Positions 1 to 5,145 of a stretch of 5,145 nt of DNA are shown here, one piece after another (the first letter of the stretch is position 1; each line of letters begins with the position of its first letter). Source of the DNA: Clostridia bacterium (lineage in GTDB: Bacteria > Bacillota > Clostridia > Christensenellales > DTU072); contig JAQVQU010000098.1 of the NCBI GenBank assembly GCA_028701415.1, forward strand, positions 1 to 5,145, given 5' to 3'. The notes beneath the pieces are model-generated. The model made no database searches. It was not told the DNA's origin and saw nothing but the letters and a program-made list of their open reading frames with translations. A program made the translations under genes and the position numbers.

Positions 1-30
1 TGCGCAAATTGTGGGACAAACCACTATGAA

Positions 31-77
31 TAGAACATACTAGAAATACGTTAGAACTTTGTCGAATATTGGTAGAA
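31..77. repeat. Helically phased TAGAA short direct repeats
   Basis: On the plus strand the pentamer TAGAA occurs at 31-35, 41-45, 52-56 and 73-77, with TCGAA (one mismatch) at 62-66. The spacings are 10, 11, 10 and 11 bp, so all five units fall on one face of the helix. Read on the minus strand they are TTCTA units and lie just downstream of a minus-strand promoter. Phased short direct repeats of this kind are typical of cooperative binding by response regulators or other multimeric DNA-binding proteins. That role is inference, and chance in AT-rich DNA cannot be excluded. Confidence 0.4.
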
Positions 78-85
78 TCTACCAA
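69..85. promoter_or_regulatory. Perfect 17-bp palindrome, operator-like
   Basis: The sequence TTGGTAGAATCTACCAA has two perfectly complementary 8-nt arms around one central base. It lies about 20-36 nt downstream of the start predicted for the minus-strand promoter at 112-140, and it overlaps the last unit of the TAGAA array. Neither strand has a run of T after it, so it does not look like an intrinsic terminator. An operator for a dimeric repressor is the simplest reading. A hairpin in the leader RNA is the alternative. Confidence 0.45.
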
Positions 86-111
86 AACTAGATATAGTTT
101 GGCTTACTTAC

Positions 112-140
112 ATTATAATAATCAAACGGCTTAAAGTAAA
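112..140 (-). promoter_or_regulatory. Sigma-A type promoter reading out of the left edge
   Basis: On the minus strand a -35-like TTTACT (140-135, 4 of 6 to consensus) is followed after exactly 17 bp by a perfect TATAAT (117-112). Transcription would start near 105 and run left through the palindrome and the TTCTA repeats. No convincing start codon with a ribosome site follows inside the window, so the driven gene would begin beyond position 1, after a leader of roughly 100 nt or more. The rest of 86-210 holds only two short GGCTTA direct repeats (101-106, 128-133). I see no clear terminator for the serine dehydratase gene, so read-through from it is also possible. Confidence 0.42.
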
Positions 141-210
141 CTTATATAAAAATGCTTATACAAAACAACTTTCTCAAAGATTAGAGCTTTCCCCTTTTTT
201 TAGACTTAAT

Positions 211-1404
211 CTATTCCCTATACAGCTTTGCTAAACCTGCTTCACTTGTTTCCTTATACATTTTATTCAAATCCTTTCCGGTCTCGTACATCGTTTGAAT
301 GATTGTATCTAAGGATATTTTTCTAGTATAAGTTAAAAAATTTGCTAAATTCAAACAATTAATGCATCTCATAGCAGCAACAGCATTTCTCTCTATACAA
401 GGTATTTGAACTAATCCTTTCACTGGGTCACAAGTTAAGCCTAAGTGATGTTCCATAGCTATTTCAGCAGCATATTCTATCTGATCGATATCCATCTCGA
501 ACAACTCAGCTAAAGCTGCTGCGCCCATTGAACATGCGCTTCCTATCTCAGATTGGCAACCACACTCAGCACCACTTATAGAAGCATTTGACTTAATAAG
601 ATTTCCAATTAGTCCAGCTGTTGCTAGAGCTCGAACAATCTGCTCATCTTTAAAAGAGTGTTTCTGTTGCATATAGTACAATACGGCAGGCAAAACCCCA
701 CAAGATCCACAAGTTGGAGCTGTTACAACCTCTCCACCCGCAGCATTCTGTTCTGCCATAGCAAAAGCATAAGAACAAACCATTCTACTTTCCCTTGTCT
801 CAGGAGCTTCATCAATGTGCTTTTGGCTAAAGAGCATTTTTGCTTTACGTTGAACTCCAAGCCCCCCTGGAAGAATCCCCGTGGCTTTTAATCCTACCTT
901 TATACTCGTTCGCATATGTTCCCATACATCCTCAAGATATTCAAAAACATCTGGCTCAGTTTGAAATACATATTCATAAATCCTTATTTCTTTTTCGAAG
1001 CAATATTCTTTTATTTCTTTAAAGGATTTAGTTGAATAAATCTCAGAAGGTTCCACATAGATATCATTTTCAAATTCAATTGATGCTCCGCCAATGCTGT
1101 AAACTCTCTCAAGAATATTTACATCATCCTCCGTATGTATTACAAAATCCATGGTATTTGGGTGCTTCATATCTTTTGACGTCATATCAAAAGTTATAAC
1201 TGTATCTTCGCCTAAGACTTGTTTCAAAACTCTGTCAGTACCATGGCCCTTCCCCGTTAAAGCTAGTGAACCATACAAAATAACATCAATTTTCCTAGCA
1301 CTTTTATATTTTTCTAAAACAATTTTTGCTGCCCTTTCTGGCCCCATAGTATGGGAACTTGAAGGTCCAATTCCTATTTTATATAACTCCCTAAGCGATT
1401 GCAT
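211..1404 (-). CDS. sdaA: L-serine ammonia-lyase (L-serine dehydratase), single-chain iron-sulfur type
   Basis: This cytoplasmic enzyme deaminates L-serine to pyruvate and ammonia using a 4Fe-4S cluster. The 397-residue chain joins an N-terminal beta domain, with the hallmark GPSSSHTMGP at residues 13-22, to a C-terminal alpha domain. The alpha domain carries TAPTCGSCGVLPA (228-240), GAECGCQSEIGSA (278-290), CDPVKGLVQIPCIERN (325-340) and a further Cys pair at 347/350. By analogy with the structurally known Legionella enzyme, C283, C325 and C336 are the likely cluster ligands. The chain is shorter than the roughly 450-residue E. coli type and does not end in Cys, so the 'tail-in-mouth' fourth ligand of that type is absent. 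The ATG at 1404 has a GGAGAG site about 7 nt upstream. The gene has its own promoter and no linked serine transporter or regulator in view. The family is certain; the exact subfamily behaviour is inferred. Confidence 0.95.
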   Translation of the reverse strand: MQSLRELYKIGIGPSSSHTMGPERAAKIVLEKYKSARKIDVILYGSLALTGKGHGTDRVLKQVLGEDTVITFDMTSKDMKHPNTMDFVIHTEDDVNILERVYSIGGASIEFENDIYVEPSEIYSTKSFKEIKEYCFEKEIRIYEYVFQTEPDVFEYLEDVWEHMRTSIKVGLKATGILPGGLGVQRKAKMLFSQKHIDEAPETRESRMVCSYAFAMAEQNAAGGEVVTAPTCGSCGVLPAVLYYMQQKHSFKDEQIVRALATAGLIGNLIKSNASISGAECGCQSEIGSACSMGAAALAELFEMDIDQIEYAAEIAMEHHLGLTCDPVKGLVQIPCIERNAVAAMRCINCLNLANFLTYTRKISLDTIIQTMYETGKDLNKMYKETSEAGLAKLYRE

Positions 1405-1441
1405 AATGACTCTCCGAAGATAATATTTTTCATCCTAAAGT

Positions 1442-1470
1442 ATTCTATCACTAAGATAAAAATAAGTCAT
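1442..1470 (-). promoter_or_regulatory. Promoter of the serine dehydratase gene
   Basis: On the minus strand ATGACT (1470-1465, 4 of 6 to the -35 consensus) is separated by 17 bp from TAGAAT (1447-1442, 5 of 6). The -10 is preceded by TG one base upstream, an extended -10. Transcription would start near 1435 and give a leader of about 30 nt. A perfect TATAAT at 1474-1469 lies further upstream but has no acceptable -35 at 16-18 bp, so I prefer the downstream pair. The rest of 1405-1575 is AT-rich and shows no convincing terminator for the preceding acetyltransferase gene. Confidence 0.45.
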
Positions 1471-1575
1471 TATAAAAGACATGCAAAAAACTCATCTTTA
1501 AACAATTCAAGAATTATCTCAAAAACCCTTATATAAAAAATGGAAAAAGCTCATATAATCATATTAATAAGCAAA

Positions 1576-1980
1576 TTAAAACTTATTAGAATTCTTAACC
1601 TTGAATACCGATCCTTCTTTTTCAAATCCTAGTTTCTGGTAGTACTCATCCACATCAGACATTACATAGACTATAGAATTTGGGTAATCTTTGCATACTG
1701 CTTCCATTAGCTTCTTTCCGATTGCCTTCCCCCTATGTTTTTTATCTACTAGTAGATCACACAAGTATATGTATAGTCCGTAGTCATCTATCCCTCTGAC
1801 ATATCCACAAATAGAATCTTCTTGATAAGCCACATATGTAATGGAAGTATCCAAAGCAATCAGATATTTAGGAAGTGCTTTTTTGTTTAAGTAGCAAGAC
1901 CAATCATCTCCTTCGCTTTTCATCAATTCAATTAGTGAATTCTGGTCTCTTTTTTTACTGTATTTTTTTATTTCAGCCAT
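1576..1980 (-). CDS. GNAT-family N-acetyltransferase, substrate unknown
   Basis: This 134-residue protein has the single-domain GNAT fold, which transfers an acetyl group from acetyl-CoA to an amine. Motif A, the pyrophosphate-binding loop, is visible at about residues 74-92: beta strand CDLLVD followed by KHRGKAIGKKLM. R83-G84-K85-A86-I87-G88 matches the R-G-x-G/A-x-G signature. The C-terminal YYQKLGFEKEGSVFKV (113-128) is the usual beta6/7 region of GNATs with small-molecule or protein substrates. No signal or membrane segment is present. The ATG at 1980 has AAAGG 5 nt upstream. The gene starts 11 bp after the DUF7662-like gene ends and is probably cotranscribed with it. The sequence does not reveal the acceptor; antibiotic, polyamine and protein targets all remain possible. 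Confidence 0.9.
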   Translation of the reverse strand: MAEIKKYSKKRDQNSLIELMKSEGDDWSCYLNKKALPKYLIALDTSITYVAYQEDSICGYVRGIDDYGLYIYLCDLLVDKKHRGKAIGKKLMEAVCKDYPNSIVYVMSDVDEYYQKLGFEKEGSVFKVKNSNKF

Positions 1981-1991
1981 AAAAACCTTTG

Positions 1992-2204
1992 TTATATTTC
2001 TTTTCTTTTTTCGAATATAATTTTATTATCCTTAAGCGAAATCTTTTTACATTCAAAACCTCGTTCTAGAAGTTCTTTTTTATAAGTTAAAAAAGAATGA
2101 TCTATTTCAAAAACTAGAATCTCCTTTATTTCCTCAAAGGAAAGAGTCAGTTTATCCTCTGAACTACTAACAATATTACCCCATAAATTGTTATATTTGC
2201 TCAT
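1992..2204 (-). CDS. Small DUF7662-like protein
   Basis: I resolve this as a 70-residue protein starting MSKYNNLW. Its pattern is a short N-terminal SKYxxLW motif, the helix-forming LTLSFEEIKEIL, then IDHSFLTYKKELLERGFECKKISLKDNKIIFEK. That matches the small DUF7662-type proteins common in Firmicutes, whose biochemical role is unknown to me. A TTG at 2228 would add eight residues (MGVRVKKQ), but family proteins normally begin at M-S-K-Y, so I chose the ATG at 2204. Its ribosome site is weak: AGAG about 11 nt upstream. The protein is charged and has no signal or membrane segment. It sits 46 bp after the FAD oxidoreductase gene and 11 bp before the acetyltransferase gene. Family assignment is from memory of the motif pattern, not a search. 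Confidence 0.75.
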   Translation of the reverse strand: MSKYNNLWGNIVSSSEDKLTLSFEEIKEILVFEIDHSFLTYKKELLERGFECKKISLKDNKIIFEKRKEI

Positions 2205-2250
2205 CTGTTTTTTTACTCTTACGCCCAAGAAAAATATTTTTAACCTTTAT

Positions 2251-3600
2251 TTACCCCATTTTTCCAACTCTCTTCCATAATTCATCTGCCTTTTGAACCC
2301 AGGTATCGAAGCCAGAAGGTGAGTCGGGAAAGGATCGATATAATTTTTTCAGCTTTTCTCCTAAAGACAAACCTTCAATTAATTTTCTCAAAGTTTCTAA
2401 ACTTAGTTTTCTAGTTAGTAACCCACCCAATATACCAAGTACTATTTTTATTGAGTCACAGGGGGTTATCTTGATTTCTGGGCCCTCTGCAACACTGTTT
2501 AAGAATTTCTCTGAGAAAATAATATCTTTTTTGAAAAAGTATTCAAATTCGTCTTTAGTTGCACTAATTGCTTTTGTAAGGATAGCGCGAGTACTGGCAA
2601 AATCAGCTCCTTGTTTTTTATTATATTCAACATTTATATCCCAAAGTCCTTTTTTACTGGTATCGTTATTTCTTAGTGCTTTCCCTAGTACACTGGCAGC
2701 TATCATCATTTGCACCATACTGCTAGTTACACCCTCTCCATTATTGGGTTTTGTTAGACAAGCCGCATCTCCGCTAACAATAAAATTGTCCCCGACAAAA
2801 GAGTATGGTGGGCGGGTATATGGAGTTGTCCCCCTTTCGTAATGAGTTATTTCATGCTCTGGCAACTTTATCGTTTGCTCAAACTCCTTATATATGCTTT
2901 CTGCATGCTCGTAGCTGTGGCAAGCGCCGATTCCGATAATAGCTCCCTTAGGATCCATCTGAGGGGCAATCCAAGTTTTGTAGTATGGATAGCCAGTAGA
3001 TCCTTTTAGGTAATCTTCTTCATTTTTCAATTTTACATATCTTAGGATTACATAAAATTTATCCTCATCAGAAATATCAAAAGTTTCAACGCCATAGTCT
3101 ATTGGCAATTTTTTCCTTGCCGCAGATGTCGTCCCCGAACAATCAACCACCACCCGAGCAGAAATGTTTTTTGTCTCTCCCCCAGACATATATTTTAACC
3201 CCGAAACCTTGCCCTCTTCATATATAAAATCTTCAAAACTTGCGGAGTATTCAAATTCTGCACCCTTTTCTTCCGCCCAACGATTCATAAGCGCTATATA
3301 TTCTGGCATATGCATTCCTACAATTTTATCTTTAGTAAGTTTCGGATAATTATCATAAGGTGATTTAGTATATGCATCCTCAAATTCAAATGCATGTATT
3401 GGGTTTCCCTCTTCAACTTCAGGTATCCCGAAATTTCCAAAATCTCTTTTACAAACATGAAAAATATCCAATCGTTTTCCAAGTTTCTCTTGGCTTAATT
3501 TTTCAATAACCTTTACCGAAAACCCTTGTTCCGCCATTTTTCTAGCAAAAAAAGAGCCTGAGGTCGCAGCTCCTATTATTGCTACATCATATTTTTTCAT
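2251..3600 (-). CDS. FAD-dependent oxidoreductase, geranylgeranyl reductase/FixC-like
   Basis: This 449-residue flavoprotein belongs to the glutathione-reductase-fold group that includes geranylgeranyl reductases and FixC. The N-terminal FAD-binding segment is YDVAIIGAATSGSFFARKMA (4-23), with Ala at the second glycine position, and it ends at E33, which should bind the ADP ribose. VVVDCSGTTSAARKKL (150-165) is the second FAD motif. DNFIVSGDAACLTKPNNGEG (271-290) contains the G-D pair (277-278) and the P-x-x-G loop that contact the flavin. The helical tail (about 380-449) is usual for this group. Known members reduce double bonds of prenyl chains, in archaeal lipids, menaquinone or chlorophyll precursors; the substrate here is unknown. 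The ATG at 3600 has an excellent GGGAGG site 8 nt upstream. The gene begins 24 bp after the phosphatase gene ends, so the two are very likely cotranscribed. A halogenase or monooxygenase relative is a less likely alternative. Confidence 0.88.
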   Translation of the reverse strand: MKKYDVAIIGAATSGSFFARKMAEQGFSVKVIEKLSQEKLGKRLDIFHVCKRDFGNFGIPEVEEGNPIHAFEFEDAYTKSPYDNYPKLTKDKIVGMHMPEYIALMNRWAEEKGAEFEYSASFEDFIYEEGKVSGLKYMSGGETKNISARVVVDCSGTTSAARKKLPIDYGVETFDISDEDKFYVILRYVKLKNEEDYLKGSTGYPYYKTWIAPQMDPKGAIIGIGACHSYEHAESIYKEFEQTIKLPEHEITHYERGTTPYTRPPYSFVGDNFIVSGDAACLTKPNNGEGVTSSMVQMMIAASVLGKALRNNDTSKKGLWDINVEYNKKQGADFASTRAILTKAISATKDEFEYFFKKDIIFSEKFLNSVAEGPEIKITPCDSIKIVLGILGGLLTRKLSLETLRKLIEGLSLGEKLKKLYRSFPDSPSGFDTWVQKADELWKRVGKMG

Positions 3601-3624
3601 GAAGTCTTCCTCCCTTTTTCAAAT

Positions 3625-4569
3625 TTATCCAAAAATTTCTTTATTGGATGCAAAGAAAATTGTGCTTTCCATCTCTGAGGTGTTCCCGTGATTTCGATAA
3701 ACTCCGCCATGATCGGACATTACAATAATTAACCAATCTTCATCTGCATAGGTTGCCCTGCTTTCAATAGCACTAATTAACCTGTATGTATCATATTCAG
3801 CATTTCTAACGGCATCCATATACTTATCGATAGCTGTTTTATACCCATAGGCATGTCCAGCAGAATCCGTATACTCTAATATTCCAAAAATAGCATCAGT
3901 ATTACCAGACTCTATTCTTTCTTTCATGTCAACAAAAGTATCCTCGTCGGTTTCCCCCAAGACATAATCTATCGTGTATCCATTGGTTTCGGCAGAAGAA
4001 ACTTCTTTAACATAAGTACGTTCTATATGTGGCGCCCAAATAACTGAATAACTGGTAGAAATACCACTTTCTCCAAACTGATAGATAATACTTCTACTTG
4101 TCTCCTTTAACTCATTTTTGTTAGCCTCAACACCATTTACGCTTCCCCAAACACCAGTGAAAGCAGCCGCCCATCCTGGCGCAGTTGATGTATCTTGGTC
4201 CCCAGATTTTGCTCCACCGCAGTAACCCAGGTATATACCCCCAGTCTCGCTTAGTCTAAAAACTGCAGATGTCTCATGTTCTTTTTGTAGTGGAATTGCG
4301 TTTGCGATAGCGCCATCGTAACCCACAAAAAGAAGTTTCGGTTGTTTCCCAGAGTTATTGTCTAGCATATGGTCATACATCACATCAAATATCTCTGTTT
4401 GAGCTATTCTTTTTTCAAAGCTATTTTTAAATACTCCACTTGTATCAAGTTCATTAATAAATTCTTCGGGATTTACATAGAGTACCCCAAAATATGTACC
4501 CAATCCAGCACTCGCAAGAACAACAATAGCAACTGCCGAAATAAGAATTATTTTTAATTTTTTATTCAT
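3625..4569 (-). CDS. Membrane-anchored alkaline-phosphatase-superfamily phosphodiesterase/phosphatase
   Basis: The 314-residue protein starts with basic residues and one hydrophobic segment (about 7-31), an uncleaved anchor or a signal peptide with a possible cut after ASA (19-21). There is no lipobox Cys, so it is not a lipoprotein. The rest should face outside the cytoplasm. The full two-metal set of the superfamily can be placed: D85 (VGYDGA), nucleophile T129 (TSTAPGW), D235 and H239 (TDSAGH), D286-H287 (SDHGG) and H294 (RNHGN). This order is that of type I phosphodiesterase/nucleotide pyrophosphatase-like enzymes, which hydrolyse phosphate mono- or diesters. At 314 residues it is a minimal core; many relatives are 400 or more. 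The ATG at 4569 has AGGGGTG 4 nt upstream. It heads the operon with the FAD oxidoreductase and follows a phospholipase gene, which suggests a lipid or prenyl phosphate substrate (inference). Confidence 0.88.
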   Translation of the reverse strand: MNKKLKIILISAVAIVVLASAGLGTYFGVLYVNPEEFINELDTSGVFKNSFEKRIAQTEIFDVMYDHMLDNNSGKQPKLLFVGYDGAIANAIPLQKEHETSAVFRLSETGGIYLGYCGGAKSGDQDTSTAPGWAAAFTGVWGSVNGVEANKNELKETSRSIIYQFGESGISTSYSVIWAPHIERTYVKEVSSAETNGYTIDYVLGETDEDTFVDMKERIESGNTDAIFGILEYTDSAGHAYGYKTAIDKYMDAVRNAEYDTYRLISAIESRATYADEDWLIIVMSDHGGVYRNHGNTSEMESTIFFASNKEIFG

Positions 4570-4606
4570 ACTTCACCCCTAATATCACTTTCATATATTT
4601 TATCAT
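4562..4606 (-). other. Possible 14-codon leader ORF overlapping the phosphatase start
   Basis: A minus-strand ATG at 4606 with an AAGGA site about 6 nt upstream opens a 14-residue frame, MIKYMKVILGVKYE. It stops at TAA 4564-4562, overlapping the phosphatase start codon and second codon. The frame stays open upstream as far as about 4748 and could also start at a TTG at 4651. The overlap is the geometry of translational coupling, and the phosphatase ribosome site lies inside the small frame. It could equally be chance in AT-rich DNA, and the peptide resembles nothing I know. Confidence 0.18.
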
Positions 4607-4621
4607 ATGTTTTCCTTCATT

Positions 4622-4651
4622 TATATACCTGTAATCCTGACCTAACTTCAA
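4622..4651 (-). promoter_or_regulatory. Candidate promoter of the phosphatase/oxidoreductase operon
   Basis: On the minus strand TTGAAG (4651-4646, 4 of 6 to the -35 consensus) is followed after 18 bp by TATATA (4627-4622) within TATATAAAT. Transcription would begin near 4615, about 45 nt before the phosphatase start codon. The match is moderate and the surrounding DNA is AT-rich, so such pairs arise easily by chance. Confidence 0.3.
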
Positions 4652-4721
4652 AATAGCGCTTTTTTTCTTTAGAAAGTTCTCCTTAAAACATCCTGTAATA
4701 AACCAAAAAAATTGGTATTCT

Positions 4722-4751
4722 ATAATAAAATTGCCTAGTTTATCCCTTCAA
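4722..4751 (-). promoter_or_regulatory. Second, upstream promoter-like pair
   Basis: The minus strand shows another TTGAAG (4751-4746) 18 bp before TATTAT (4727-4722, 5 of 6). It repeats the -35 and spacing of the pair at 4622-4651. It would give a leader of about 150 nt before the phosphatase gene. The rest of 4570-4828 has an A/T-rich inverted repeat ACCAA/TTGGT (4702-4716) that is too weak to call a terminator, and a TTGACA (minus strand, near 4770) without a matching -10. Confidence 0.22.
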
Positions 4752-4828
4752 AGGATTTAATTACATTGAGATGTCAATATGAATAAAATAATCAGTTTAA
4801 AAAATTACATGATTTTACAGCCCAAATA

Positions 4829-5145
4829 CTAATTCAGCAAAATTATTGTATATTCTTCTTCCGAAATAGTACGAGTATACTCTTCATAAACATGGTCGTA
4901 CGAAGGAGGATAATCCGTGCAAACAAGCTGAGCTCCCGTAGCAAGTCTTGCCGTGGTGGTTTCAAACTCGTACTTTGGATATATATCCAACCTGGTTCTA
5001 ACTATGTAGTTATCTGCTATCAACGGCTCAAGTTTTTCAGGATGGAAGTAATCGTGATCTTGAGCAAAGCAAGTTAGATCTAAATACTTATTTTCTTTTA
5101 GACTACTTGCCCAAACCAAAGGTATCATAACCCTGTTTTCGGCAG
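4829..5145 (-). CDS. Ca2+-dependent phosphoinositide-type phospholipase C, C-terminal part (5' end outside window)
   Basis: The frame is open to the right edge, so only about the last 105 residues of the protein are present; the Met at 5128 is internal. The visible part matches the C-terminal end of the PI-PLC-C1 family (the Streptomyces-type calcium-dependent PI-PLC). The diagnostic stretches, numbered from the internal Met, are NYIVRTRLD (40-48) and ATGAQLVCTDYP (63-74), which correspond to the family's G-Y-x-V-R-T-R-x-D and A-x-G-A-Q-x-V-S-T-D-Y strands at the end of the TIM barrel. Such enzymes cleave phosphoinositides or related phosphodiesters and are usually secreted; the signal peptide and catalytic His region would lie outside the window. 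The short acidic tail (about 80-99) goes beyond the usual motif. The next gene downstream is a phosphohydrolase 259 bp away. The family call is by motif recognition, so moderately to well supported. Confidence 0.78.
   Translation of the reverse strand, partial: AENRVMIPLVWASSLKENKYLDLTCFAQDHDYFHPEKLEPLIADNYIVRTRLDIYPKYEFETTTARLATGAQLVCTDYPPSYDHVYEEYTRTISEEEYTIILLN

Noticed and set aside
1..33. Plus-strand frame at the left edge reading CANCGTNHYE then stop, like the tail of a zinc-ribbon protein
   Set aside because: Only ten codons are visible, all three plus-strand frames are open at the edge, and a good minus-strand promoter points into this region. A CxxCG match this short is not enough to call a gene.
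160..202. Weak hairpin AAAG/CTTT followed by CCCC and a run of seven T on the plus strand, considered as a terminator
   Set aside because: The stem is 4 bp, and the T-run is on the wrong strand for the serine dehydratase gene; no plus-strand gene is supported.
658..1423. Plus-strand open frames opposite the serine dehydratase gene
   Set aside because: They are antisense to a clear conserved enzyme, have no family motifs, and arise from its codon pattern.
2226..2228. TTG as start of the DUF7662-like protein
   Set aside because: It adds MGVRVKKQ, which is not part of the family pattern, and has no well-spaced ribosome site; the ATG at 2204 gives the expected MSKY start.
2471..3349. Plus-strand open frames opposite the FAD oxidoreductase gene
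   Set aside because: The hydrophobic, serine-rich translations are typical antisense shadows of a real gene, with no recognisable domain.
4702..4716. Inverted repeat ACCAA/TTGGT with an A/T loop, considered as a terminator for the phospholipase gene
   Set aside because: The stem is only 5 bp with two G-C pairs and no T-run follows it on the minus strand.
1..5145. CRISPR arrays, tRNA or rRNA genes, insertion sequences, phage or defence genes
   Set aside because: Reading both strands I found no spaced long repeats, cloverleaf sequences, transposase motifs or terminal inverted repeats.

Overview
The window is AT-rich, and every gene I can support lies on the minus strand, so transcription runs from high to low coordinates. 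Low GC, Shine-Dalgarno sites of the GGAGG/AAAGG type, a 4Fe-4S serine dehydratase (usual in anaerobes) and a small Firmicutes-type DUF7662-like protein suggest a low-GC anaerobic Bacillota (Clostridia-like) or a close relative. TGA behaves as a stop and Trp is encoded by TGG, so the standard bacterial code fits. The species cannot be named from this sequence.

Layout in transcription order, right to left. (1) The 3' part of a Ca2+-dependent phosphoinositide-type phospholipase C, cut by the right window edge (5145-4829). (2) A 259-bp gap with two weak promoter-like pairs and a tiny leader-type ORF. (3) A compact operon: a membrane-anchored alkaline-phosphatase-superfamily phosphodiesterase/phosphatase (4569-3625), then 24 bp downstream a geranylgeranyl-reductase/FixC-like FAD oxidoreductase (3600-2251), then a small DUF7662-like protein (2204-1992) and a GNAT acetyltransferase (1980-1576) separated by only 11 bp. 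(4) A 171-bp gap carrying a promoter for the next gene. (5) A single-chain L-serine ammonia-lyase (1404-211). (6) A 210-bp gene-free left end with a good minus-strand promoter, a perfect 17-bp palindrome and a helically phased TAGAA repeat array, probably the control region of a gene beyond the left edge.

How the genes may work together is inference. The phospholipase, the extracytoplasmic phosphohydrolase and the prenyl-reductase-like flavoprotein could all act on lipids or isoprenoid phosphates, which makes positions 2251-5145 a candidate lipid-modifying locus. The serine dehydratase looks like an independent catabolic unit turning serine into pyruvate and ammonia. I do not see a defence system, CRISPR array, mobile element, tRNA or rRNA. 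The least explained parts are the left-end regulatory region and the lipid-type gene cluster.
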